From Bilabrum cf. latius (lineage: Eukaryota; Bigyra: Bicosoecida; Bigyra; Bicosoecida), in the NCBI GenBank assembly GCA_965178125.1, contig OZ237745.1:1116001-1180000 (forward strand): a stretch of 64,000 bases of DNA. Reading direction: 5' to 3'. Made by a program: the position numbers and the translations under genes. This document shows positions 45,223 through 56,729 of the stretch, one piece after another (position 1 is the first letter of the stretch; each line of letters starts with the position of its first letter). The notes under the pieces were generated by a model, which did no database searches, was not told the DNA's origin, and worked only from the letters and a program-made list of their open reading frames with translations.

Positions 45223-45609
45223 ATGTCTGGCAAAGGAAAGGGTGGCCGTGGCAAGTCCTCTGGCAAGTCTGTCTCTCGGTCTGAGAAGGCCGGTCTGCAG
45301 TTCCCCGTGGGCCGTGTGGCCCGCTACATGCGCAACCAGCGCGTGGCCCAGCGCATCGGCTCTGGCGCCCCCGTGTACATGGCGGCGGTGCTTGAGTACC
45401 TCGCCGCTGAGGTGCTTGAGCTGGCCGGCCAGGCCGCTCGCGACAACAAGAAGGCGCGCATCATCCCCCGGCACATCCAGCTGGCGGTGCGCAACGACGA
45501 GGAGCTCAACAAGCTGTTCGGCAGCGTGACCATCGCTTCCGGTGGTGTGCTCCCCAACATCCACCAGGTGCTCCTGCCCAAGACCAAGGGCAAGAAGGGC
45601 GGCAAGTAA
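45223..45609 (+). CDS. H2A: Histone H2A (cluster B)
   Basis: 128 residues, same protein as cluster A ([12 protein letters not shown] end), TAA stop. Intronless, no TAG. Confidence 0.99.
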   Translation: MSGKGKGGRGKSSGKSVSRSEKAGLQFPVGRVARYMRNQRVAQRIGSGAPVYMAAVLEYLAAEVLELAGQAARDNKKARIIPRHIQLAVRNDEELNKLFGSVTIASGGVLPNIHQVLLPKTKGKKGGK

Positions 45610-45661
45610 GCACCCTAACCTGGTGCACGAAGCCTGCAACAAGCTGGCAACGCAAAATCCC

Positions 45662-45679
45662 GGTGTTCAATTAAACACC
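45662..45679 (+). promoter_or_regulatory. Histone 3' stem-loop (H2A, cluster B)
   Basis: Identical hairpin and ACCA tail. Confidence 0.9.
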
Positions 45680-45953
45680 ACCAACTCATGAAATACGAAC
45701 AAATCAAAGAAAGCATGAATGACACCATGAACTCAGAATTCATATACAGCAACTTACGCCGACTGAAAGGCATGATAAATCTTGCATGCGTGATGGTCAT
45801 CGATCCTGGATTGGTGGATAGACTAGTGTGAGGACGGCAACCGCGTAAGACACCAGTCTAAGATTCAAGAGGAACTGCAAGCCGCACCTCATGCTTCGAT
45901 TACATCCACATAAGGCTATAGAGGGTGACAAGGTCATTGAACGTTATGAACAG

Positions 45954-46095
45954 AAGCCTTGGATTGGGCATGCTCCTGGGTGCTGCTGCCTCGAGCTTCG
46001 TGCCGGTCGAGGTCGAGCTGCGTAAGCCTGGCGATGAATCGATTGGGGCTGGGACAATCGTGCTTGCCCTTTCATTTGATCCGGAAGCTAGGTGA
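45954..46095 (+). pseudogene. Duplicated 3' fragment of the C2-domain gene
   Basis: Codes in frame for the last about 47 residues of the CFAP97-C2 protein (SLGLGMLLGAAASSFVPVEV ... LSFDPEAR) followed by TGA. It matches the 3' end of that gene (minus strand, about 50463-50604) nearly base for base, including the 3' flank up to the H4 hairpin. Homology starts abruptly at 45954. No start codon or upstream exon, so it is a passenger fragment copied with the H4/H3 pair. Confidence 0.9.
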
Positions 46096-46211
46096 TGGAT
46101 CGTTTCGCATTCACTTCAAGTTCTTGGGCTGCGCGTGAGTATCCATGGAGATGTTCTGGCCATTTTTTTCGCGTGTTGATCGATTCAGATTGAGAATTTG
46201 TCTTTCTTGGT

Positions 46212-46229
46212 GGTGTTTAATTGAACACC
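46212..46229 (-). promoter_or_regulatory. Histone 3' stem-loop (H4, cluster B)
   Basis: Identical hairpin on the H4 strand. Confidence 0.9.
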
Positions 46230-46281
46230 GGGTTAAGGTTTGGTTTGCTTGAAAGCTGCTTTCGCGCATTCAAGTGGCTGC

Positions 46282-47277
<996 letters not shown>

Positions 47278-47355
47278 GCGTCCGGCTGATGTTCGATCTG
47301 TCGGTCCGCTGGTCGGGCTGGCAGGCGTTCAAACGCAACCACCAACCACAACCCC

Positions 47356-47373
47356 GGTGTTCAATTAAACACC
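47356..47373 (+). promoter_or_regulatory. Histone 3' stem-loop (H3, cluster B)
   Basis: Identical hairpin. Confidence 0.9.
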
Positions 47374-47765
47374 ACCATCGATGAAATCAATTATCCTAGA
47401 AATACATCAGAGTAGCCGACGCTGTCGACTACCCCAGATTGTTGTATTCCAGTTCCATGAAGCAATTGGGGACTCTTTGCAACTTCTGCATCTCATTAAC
47501 CTGCATGTCGAGGCTTTAGCCGAGCAAACCTCGGATTGAATTGATGCCTCCTGGTTTGTAACTCGCTGAAATGGGCGTTCATAGAATTAGGTATATCTCC
47601 AGCTAGATTGCGATTGCTGCAGTCCAATTTCGGCGGAAGTCGTGTCTGTGCAACGGTGAAATGGAGTGAGTCGGAACCCTTTCTATCGGTTTGGTAAGCA
47701 AAATGATCTACACTACATTTTGAATTGTATGCCATTGCTTATTTCCTAGGATTTCATGAGTTGGT
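47374..47765. other. Spacer between clusters B and C
   Basis: About 390 AT-rich bases without a recognised gene. The first about 20 bases after the H3 hairpin still match the H3 flank of cluster C; the last about 17 match the H2A flank of cluster B. The middle is unique, so the duplication joints lie just outside the hairpins. Confidence 0.6.
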
Positions 47766-47783
47766 GGTGTTTAATTGAACACC
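47766..47783 (-). promoter_or_regulatory. Histone 3' stem-loop (H2A, cluster C)
   Basis: Identical hairpin on the H2A strand. Confidence 0.9.
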
Positions 47784-47835
47784 GGGATTTTGCGTTGCCA
47801 GCTTGTTGCAGGCTTCGTGCGCCAGGATAGGGTGC

Positions 47836-48222
47836 TTACTTGCCGCCCTTCTTGCCCTTGGACTTGGGCAGGAGCACCTGGTGGATGTTGGGGAGCACAC
47901 CGCCGGAAGCGATGGTCACGCTGCCGAACAGCTTGTTGAGCTCCTCGTCGTTGCGCACCGCCAGCTGGATGTGCCGGGGGATGATGCGCGCCTTCTTGTT
48001 GTCGCGAGCGGCCTGGCCGGCCAGCTCAAGCACCTCAGCGGCGAGGTACTCAAGCACCGCCGCCATGTACACGGGGGCGCCAGAGCCGATGCGCTGGGCC
48101 ACGCGCTGGTTGCGCATGTAGCGGGCCACACGGCCCACGGGGAACTGCAGACCGGCCTTCTCAGACCGAGAGACAGACTTGCCAGAGGACTTGCCACGGC
48201 CACCCTTTCCTTTGCCAGACAT
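47836..48222 (-). CDS. H2A: Histone H2A (cluster C)
   Basis: 128 residues; one difference from the other copies in the C-terminal tail ([12 protein letters not shown], Ser for Thr). TAA stop. Intronless, no TAG. Confidence 0.99.
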   Translation of the reverse strand: MSGKGKGGRGKSSGKSVSRSEKAGLQFPVGRVARYMRNQRVAQRIGSGAPVYMAAVLEYLAAEVLELAGQAARDNKKARIIPRHIQLAVRNDEELNKLFGSVTIASGGVLPNIHQVLLPKSKGKKGGK

Positions 48223-48520
48223 GTTGTTTTGTTTGTGTTGCTTTGGAATGAGGTTCAGGTGGATCGAGCCGCAGCTGTTGGATTGCCGTTTGGCGCCGCG
48301 CATGGTGCGCAACCTGGATGCATCGATGGACCTGGATTGCATGCATCGTGGGTACGTGTGTGTCGTGTAGTTCATGTATGTGCATCTGCATGTATGCTGC
48401 AATGCATGATATACCAACACAGCCAGAACAGGTGCATGCATAAACCAACTCAAACTGACATCCACGGTCGTTTGCCCTGCCGGTCCCTCTTCATTCCAAA
48501 GCAACAAGAAAAGAACCAAG
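48223..48520. promoter_or_regulatory. Divergent H2A/H2B promoter (cluster C)
   Basis: Inverted near copy of the cluster A H2B/H2A spacer, with CATTCCAAAG next to each start. Confidence 0.7.
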
Positions 48521-48871
48521 ATGCCCAAGACCCCGTCCAAGAAGTCCGGCAAGGCCTCCAAGAAGGCAGCTTCCACCGGAGGCAAGAGGAAGCGCCGTGT
48601 GGAGTCGTACGCCACGTACATCTACCGCGTGCTGAAGCAGGTGCACCCCGAGGTGGGCATCTCCAAGAAGGGCATGAGCATCATGAACTCGTTCATCAAC
48701 GACATCTTCGAGCGCGTGTGCACCGAGGCTGCCCGCCTGGGCCAGTACAACAAGAAGGCCACGCTGTCGAGCCGCGAGGTGCAGACCGCCGTGCGCCTGG
48801 TGCTGCCCGGCGAGCTGGCGAAGCACGCCGTGTCTGAGGGCACCAAGGCCGTGACCAAGTTCTCCCAGTGA
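48521..48871 (+). CDS. H2B: Histone H2B (cluster C)
   Basis: 116 residues, protein identical to A and B. TGA stop. Intronless. Confidence 0.99.
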   Translation: MPKTPSKKSGKASKKAASTGGKRKRRVESYATYIYRVLKQVHPEVGISKKGMSIMNSFINDIFERVCTEAARLGQYNKKATLSSREVQTAVRLVLPGELAKHAVSEGTKAVTKFSQ

Positions 48872-48958
48872 ATAGCCTGACGGCAGCTGGGTGGACGACG
48901 GTTGCGCAGCGAATCGCTGTACACACACGGAGCCCTGCCCAAACACAACCAATACCCC

Positions 48959-48976
48959 GGTGTTCAATTAAACACC
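48959..48976 (+). promoter_or_regulatory. Histone 3' stem-loop (H2B, cluster C)
   Basis: Identical hairpin. Confidence 0.9.
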
Positions 48977-49184
48977 ACCAGATCACAATCACTAACTATT
49001 CACGTCTACATTGTCTACAACCACAGTTTTGGCTTAATCTCTATTCTCTCTGGAGCGCATGTTTTATTCGGGTACCCCGATTTGTTTCGATCGTCTTGGG
49101 AGAAAATACTGATTAGAGTCATGCTATCTCAGGTAGTTTTGGATTCCCCTAGTTGTTTATTTGGCGATTGATTTCATCGATGGT

Positions 49185-49202
49185 GGTGTTTAATTGAACA
49201 CC
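49185..49202 (-). promoter_or_regulatory. Histone 3' stem-loop (H3, cluster C)
   Basis: Identical hairpin on the H3 strand. Confidence 0.9.
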
Positions 49203-49280
49203 GGGGTTGTGGTTGGTGGTTGCGTTTGAACGCCTGCCAGCCCGACCGGCGGACCGACAGATCGAACATCAGCCGGACGC

Positions 49281-50276
<996 letters not shown>

Positions 50277-50328
50277 GCAGCCACTTGAATGCGCGAAAGC
50301 AGCTTTCAAGCAAACCAAACCTTAACCC

Positions 50329-50346
50329 GGTGTTCAATTAAACACC
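50329..50346 (+). promoter_or_regulatory. Histone 3' stem-loop (H4, cluster C)
   Basis: Identical hairpin, 52 bases after the H4 stop. Confidence 0.9.
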
Positions 50347-50462
50347 ACCAAGAAAGACAAATTCTCAATCTGAATCGATCAACACGCGAAAAAAATGGCC
50401 AGAACATCTCCATGGATACTCACGCGCAGCCCAAGAACTTGAAGTGAATGCGAAACGATCCA

Positions 50463-53400
50463 TCACCTAGCTTCCGGATCAAATGAAAGGGCAAGCACGA
50501 TTGTCCCAGCCCCAATCGATTCATCGCCAGGCTTACGCAGCTCGACCTCGACCGGCACGAAGCTCGAGGCAGCAGCACCCAGGAGCATGCCCAATCCAAG
50601 GCTTCCCTCAGCGATGACATCATCCGATGAGAACCTGTCATAATCCAACACCTCGATTGCCAGAGTTGCATTGGAAGCGTCCTGCACCTAGAGATCGAAC
50701 ACGGGTCCTCCATCCTTCCCATCGTCCCATTGAGGATTCAATGTGCCATCTCGGCGCTCGGACACGGCGGGCTCTCCTGGACCCGCACCGGTCCCACGAG
50801 TCTGTAGTCGCACGTATGGGTCCGCAGATCCCATGAGGTCTGCACGGGGCAGGCCCTCTGCGTGGTGCAATCGGATGTGAACCACGCCGGCCGTGGCCGG
50901 TGCTGGCGCTGGAGCTGGAGCTGGCGCTGGAGCTGGCGCTGGAGCTGGCGCTGGAGCTGGCGCTGGCGCTGGCGCTGGCCCTGGCGCTGGCGCTGGAGCT
51001 GGCGCTGGCGCTGGAGCTGGCGCTGGCGCTGGCGCTGGCGCTGGCGCTGGCGCTGGAGCTGGCGCTGGTTCGGATTGACCTCCTTGCCTCTGGTTCGCAG
51101 ATGCATGCCTCTTCCCCTGCCCCTGCCCCTGCCCCTGCCCCTGCCCGTTTGGAAGGAATTTCATCGCTATCGTGAGCACGCCTCCGTCCCCGCCCGCGCC
51201 AGTCCTGCCCTTGGACAGCTGCTGCTGGCAGACGGTCCACTCCCCGGATGCGGACCCTCGCAAGGCCCCGGGCAGGGCCTCAGCAATTGCCTGCTCCGCG
51301 CTGCACAACTCGTCGTCACCAGTCGCACCGTCGTGGTCAAACACGCGCATCCGCACTCGCGCCTTCCGCACGTCCAGCACCGGCAGCCGGAACTCGGGCG
51401 GGTCACCAACCCTGTCCCACTCGGGGTCCTGGGTGCCGTGCTGCGTGTCCGACTGCACCCACGGGCAGCCGTCCTCGTCCACGTTGAACTTGACGTACGG
51501 GTCCGAGGAGCCGAAGAGGTCTCCCTTTGGCAGGCCCTTGCCGTTGTGCAGCCGAAGCAGCAGGCTCCCCGGGCCGGGGATCGGAGCCTCGCTGCCAGCT
51601 GCACCCGCCGTTTTTTCCTGCGATTCTTTTCCTGCGGGCAGTGCTCCCGACGATGACGCACCTTTTCCTGCTGGCAGTGCTCCCGACGATGACGCACCTT
51701 CGTGGGCAGGGACAGGGGCAGGGGCAGGAGCTGCTCTTGTGCTGACAGCCTCCTCCTCCTCGTCCTCCTCTTCCTCTGCCTTCTCCCTGCCCCGGCTCTC
51801 ATTTCCCCCTACTTTGATGTTCCCCGCCTTGTTCTCTTCGCCCAATACAGAGACTGTAGCTGCAGGCTGCTCTACAGAGCCACCATGCGAGGCTGCAGGC
51901 TACTCTACAGAGCCACCATGCGAGGCTGCAGGCTGCTCTACAGAGCCACCATGCGAGGCTTCATCTTCACCTGCTCCCGCCTTTGCATCCTCCGTGTCAG
52001 CCGGTGCGTCTCTCGTGACGTCGCTGCCATTCTCACCACCTTCCCCGTCGCCACCAGCGCCAGCCGCATCGCTGGAAGCTGCCCACTCCGAGGGCAAAGG
52101 CGAGAAACGAAGCGACACAGCGAGGCTGCCCCCGCCCGTCGCCTCAGGCTCGGACCCTCGCGCCAGAGACAGTTCCACCGGAACGAAAGCAGTCTCGCCC
52201 ACGGACCCGACAAGGAACCCCAGCTCGCGATCCGCCCCGCACAGCTGGTCATCCCCGGTGTATCTATCGTGGTCGTACACCTGCACGCGCAGCTTGGCTC
52301 TGCTGGCGTCTTTCACGGGCAGCTAAAACTCGGGTGCGGGCTGGCCTGCGTCCCACCTTGGGTCCTGCGTGTTGTCCCGCTTCTCGGAGGTCACCCACGG
52401 GCAGCCGTCCTCGTCCACGTTGAACTTGACGTACGGGTCCGAGGAGCCGATGGTGTCCGAGTCGGGCAGGCCCTCGGCGTGGTGCAGGCGGATGTGCAGC
52501 GTGCCGCTCGCAGGGCCATTATGAGGAGCCGATGGTGTTGGGGGCTGACTTGAGGCAGCGTCTGCTGTCCCTGTCCCTGTCCCTGTTCCTGCCCCTGTGC
52601 CAGCGCCAGCGCCGGTTGCAGGAGACAGCACCTCGCTGCGGCCCTCGTCCACCAGCGGCTGTCCAGCGGGAGACACTGCTGGCTTCCTGCTGGTTGCAAC
52701 CGGCTGCTCCTGTTCTCCACCGGTGGCGGAAGCGACGGCCGGCGTGTCATCGCCGGCATCGTCGAAGCCATCCTCGCTGTACCCGTCGCCACTGCCCTGC
52801 TCGCTTCCATTGGCACCGTCTGCATCCTTGGCACTGTCTGCATCCTGCTCAGAGTGGAGTACAGCAGCAGCAGCAGCAGGGGGGTCCTGACTGGGTGGCT
52901 CCGGACGTGGTGACCCGGGGGGCGGGCTCTCTGCCGCCAACCGGGCTATCAGGCCTCGGGACCCAGAGGCTGAGGGAGAGGGAGAGGGAGAGGGGGAGTC
53001 TCCTCCAACAGGCTGGACGAGGTACTCTGGGGAGGCGCTGTCCGCGCCCGCAACAAAGCCACCCTCCTCCTCCGGTCCACCGCGCTGAGAGGGCAAAGAG
53101 GGAGAAGCGGCGGGCTCATAGGCCTCCGCGACGGGAGCCGGCGTTCCCTCGGGAGCCACTGGCAGCCGCGGCTCCCCATCGCCGGCAAGCCCATTCGCGT
53201 TCGGCAGCCGAGTCAAGTCTCGCGCGCTGCGGGCGCGCCGACCGGGCAGCGGCGGCCTGTTGCCGCTGCCCGGTCGCTGCGGCTGCGGCGCGAGCAGGTC
53301 CTCGTCATCCTCTTCGTCACCGTCATCGTCACTGTCCAGTAGGCTGAGCCCGCCGCCCGCGCGCCCCCCCGTCCGCCCGATGCCGAGGCCCTCCGCGGAC

Positions 53401-56400
53401 CCATCCCCCCCACCTTGAGCGCCGGGCTTGGCATTGGTCCCTGACTTGGCCCTCCGGCGCTTCGAGAGGGTATCGTTCGCGCTGAGAGGACGAGAGCGCG
53501 CGGACTGTGGCCTCCTCCTCGCGCTGGCCGGGCGCCGGCCCGAGCCCTCCGCCGTGCTGGGCCGCTTGAACCGCTCCAGGTGGTCAAAGTTCTCGTCCAC
53601 CTGAAAGCGGGCCAGGGAGCCGCCCCCCTTCACGCCAGTTTGACCACCACCTGCCCCGCCTTGCTCGTCGCTGCCTCGACTCACCTCCTCCTGATCCTCG
53701 GACCTACTAGTCCGCAGGATTCCCGCGAGCGGGCCGCCGCCCTGCTCCGCTTCCTCCCCATCCGGGTTGCGCCCATGCCTATGCCCAGAGGCAGAGCCAG
53801 GAGGCCCGCTGCCATCGTCCCCTCCGAACACGGCGGCGAAGTCTTTCTCGAACTGCTCTTTTTCTTCCTTGCTTGCGGGCTTGCCCGCGCTCGATGCCAC
53901 TCCGCCCGTGTTGAGAGGAGCATCTTCCTCCTCTTCCTCTTCCTCCTCTTCCTCTTCCTCTTCCTCCTCTTCCTCCTACACCGCCTCCTGCTACCCCGCC
54001 TGCTCATACTCTTCAAGTTGCTTCTGCCTTTGCTCAACTCCGTCCTCCGGGGGTTGCCCTTCTACAGCACCTCTATCTTTGTCGACCTGCAGCTCCCCAC
54101 CACCAGCACCAGCACCAGCGCGCTCGCTTTCACCACCGCGTTTGTCGCCCCCTTTCCTCTCTGCATCGCTGTTGCCGCCATTCCCACTAGTCTGCTCCTG
54201 CTCCTGTAGCAGGGAGGGCCGCGGGGCCGCGGGTGCATCGCCTTGCGGTGCAGCCAGGGCGTTCTCGGACGCTGCTCCCAACTCGTCGGCGCCTGCGTCA
54301 TCATTGTCGGCCTCGTCGTCCTCGTCCGACAGGGCGGGGTGGCCCTGCTGCTGCCTCGACTGCTCATCCACTGCCACGCCCTGCTCCTGCCCCAGCTCTC
54401 CAGCACCCAGCCGGTCCTGCCCCACCCTATCTTCATCTTCATCGCTGGGCACGTGGCCCCTGGGCACCCGGCCCTCTCGCACCCTCCCCCTCCCCCTCTG
54501 CTCCAGCTCCTCCTGCCGGCCGTACACCGCCTCCGCCCCCCGCATCAATGCAGAGGTGGGGCGGGAGGACGGAGCCGAGGAGGAGCCTCGGGACCTGCTA
54601 CTGCCGCCCCCAGGCCCACGGCCTCGACCACGGCCTCGCCTGCGTGAGGGCGACGAGGACGGGGAGCCACGCCGCGCCTGCACCTGGGAGATAGGCCTGC
54701 CCCTGCCCCTACCCCTGCCCCTGCCCCTGCTGCCCCTGGGCGCACCTCTCGCCGGGGAAGACAGCGTCTCCTCCCCCTCTCCCCCCCCCTCCCCGTCAAG
54801 GAGAGGCCCGAACGCGTCCCCCACGTCAGGTCCCTCTTCCCCCGGCCCCATGCTCGGGTCCCAGCTCATGCGGCCCTCCAGCGCGGCGCGCTCCGCCTGC
54901 GAGGGGGAGAGCCGACGGGGCGGGTGCAGGTCTCCGTATCCGCGGCGCCTGCCCCTTGCGGAACCTCCCAGGGGCCCGGCACCGGCGGCCTCCGCGATGG
55001 CTTGCACCCGCAGCCGTCGGTTGCGGAGGTCCGCGCGGGCCCGGGCGATCATCTAGTCGATCTCGCGGACTGCCTCCGCCGCGCGACCGTCGATGGGCAG
55101 GCCGTCGCCGGCGTGCCCTCCCGATTCCACTCCTACTGGACCTCCCACTGGACCTCGACCGTGCCCTTGCCCTTGCCCTTGCCCACCTCCCCCGTACTGG
55201 CCGGGCCTCTGTTCTCCCACCCACTCCGCCTCCTCGAGCGCCCGCCGGTACCTGCCGCTCCCACTACCACCGCTCGCGCCCATTTCCGATTCCGGGTCGT
55301 CCTGGATGCCCAGAGCGGCGGCCTCTTCGTCGTAGGCCTCCTTCGAGGGGGGGGGCTCCCCCCGGGGATATCCCCCCCCAGCACCGGGGTGCTCCCCGAT
55401 GGACGGGAGTGCAGACCCGCGGCCCCCATCCTCAGGCTGCCTCCACCGTTCCCGTCCCTCCTATTCGTAGTCCGCCGCCGCCACGGGATCCGTGCCGCGC
55501 GGCGGAAGGCCCCTGCCCCGCATGCCCCTGCGGCTCCGAGACCTGCTCCCGCCCCGCCCATCCCTTGTTCCCTGGGACCCTGCCACGGAGGGCAGAGCCG
55601 ATGCGGGCCGGCCTCGCTTGCCGCGGCTTTGCCTCGTCCTGCGGCGCCGGTTCTACGAAACACCTCCGGCTGCAGCAGCAGGGGCTGTGCCACCCAGACC
55701 CACGCCCGCACGGGCGGCGAGCCGGGGCCCCCTTCTTCCCGAAGCGAATTCAGACAGTCTCTTGGCGTGCTTGCGGTTTTCCTTGGCCTCCTTGCGCAGC
55801 TTCCTGGCCGAGTAGATGGGCCCGGTGGCTTCGATCCGCTTCAGCATGCTCTGCTTTTTGTGAAAGGTAGGAGATTTGGGAATCGCACGGATATGGGTTT
55901 GCTAAGAATGCATAGATTTTGTTTGGAGCCAGCGATGACCGCCATTGATACACGGGGGACTTGGCTGGAGCGACAGCAGTCAAGTTGCCGTCCACCAGCG
56001 GAGGCAAGGCAGACGGTTCGGCACGGCTGCGCTTGAGCAGGGACCACGCCGATTCTCACCTGGTTCTCGGCAGTGATTTTCTAAAGCCGCTTTCTTCGCT
56101 GTTCAATGTTCATCGAACGCGGCTTGGTGCGCCTGCGGTTATCGACGCTGGCCGGCCCGCGGATGATCGCGTGCATTCGGGTCAGCAGCAGCAAGTTCTG
56201 CCGCTCGATCTCGGCGTAGCGCTCTGCCATTTGCATTTCTTTCTTTGGATTTCGCCTGACGGCCCCAGCTGTCGCGGGTCGTGTCCTCCCGGCGGGTGGA
56301 CGCCTAGGCAAGGCGCTGCGCGGACGCTGGCTAACCTTGGGCCCGCCCGCGATTGGGGGCATCCCCGCAACAGTTTCTGTTGGGGGACCAGTATCAACGG

Positions 56401-56512
56401 TTGCATGCGCTCCCATTACGGCCTCGTGATGCCGTCGCAGCACCTCAGCTTCGGCAGCCTGTTCCACCAAGTGATTCGCGGCAGGGCGGGTCTTCCGCTC
56501 CATGTACGCCAT
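50463..56512 (-). CDS. CFAP97-type / triple-C2 fusion protein (about 1,946 aa), 9 in-frame TAG
   Basis: Exon 1 (56512-56060) holds a CFAP97/hemingway signature: MAERYAEIERQNLLLLTRM, then MNIEQRRKRL-TAG-KITAENQ. A 209-base intron (GTGAGA...AGCAG) joins this to SMLKRIEATGPIYSARKL, which completes the motif, so the splice is well supported. The long exon 2 (55850-50463) continues to TGA 50463-50465. TAGs: 56081, 55653, 55461, 55053, 53991, 53976, 52323, 51900, 50688. The middle (about residues 160-1,260) is disordered: Gly/Arg-rich, coiled-coil patches, poly-Glu. Three C2 domains follow at about residues 1,265, 1,580 and 1,808, each starting IRLHHAEGLP or LRLHNGKGLP with SSDPYVKF-type calcium-loop Asp and a second loop (VYDHDRYTGDD, VFDHDGATGDD, VLDYDRFSSDD). 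Between the second and third is a long Pro-Ala repeat. CFAP97 proteins act in cilia; C2 domains bind calcium and membrane. Confidence 0.82.
50892..51070 (-). repeat. Pro-Ala dipeptide coding repeat
   Basis: GCTGGCGCTGGAGCTGGC-type hexamers on the plus strand encode about 30 alternating Pro-Ala units on the gene strand, between C2 domains 2 and 3. Probably a stiff linker; prone to length change. Confidence 0.9.
51861..51959 (-). repeat. Three 33-base tandem repeats differing by CAG/TAG/CAG
   Basis: Each unit encodes SHGGSVE-x-PAA. Units at 51927-51959 and 51861-51893 have CAG (Gln) at x; the middle unit 51894-51926 has TAG. I see no other difference: a single base (51902) separates it from its neighbours. 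Confidence 0.97.
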
Positions 56513-56729
56513 TGTGCTCGTTGATCTTGCGCCGGTGACGGCAACAAGGCTGCAGTCGAGAGGGTTGGCGCGTGGAAATAGGAACGGAGGTGAGGCATGG
56601 CAGGTCCTGGGGTCAGATCCAAGGGTTCACAGCGGCAATGGTCGAATTCGACAGAACAACTGATAGTCAGAGAGGCTACAACGCTGCAGTTCCGCCCATA
56701 GGTTGTGTTTGCTGCCTTACATAGAATCA
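56513..56729. promoter_or_regulatory. Divergent promoter region
   Basis: 217 bases between the starts of the CFAP97-C2 gene (minus) and the polytopic membrane protein (plus). No specific motif identified. Confidence 0.4.
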
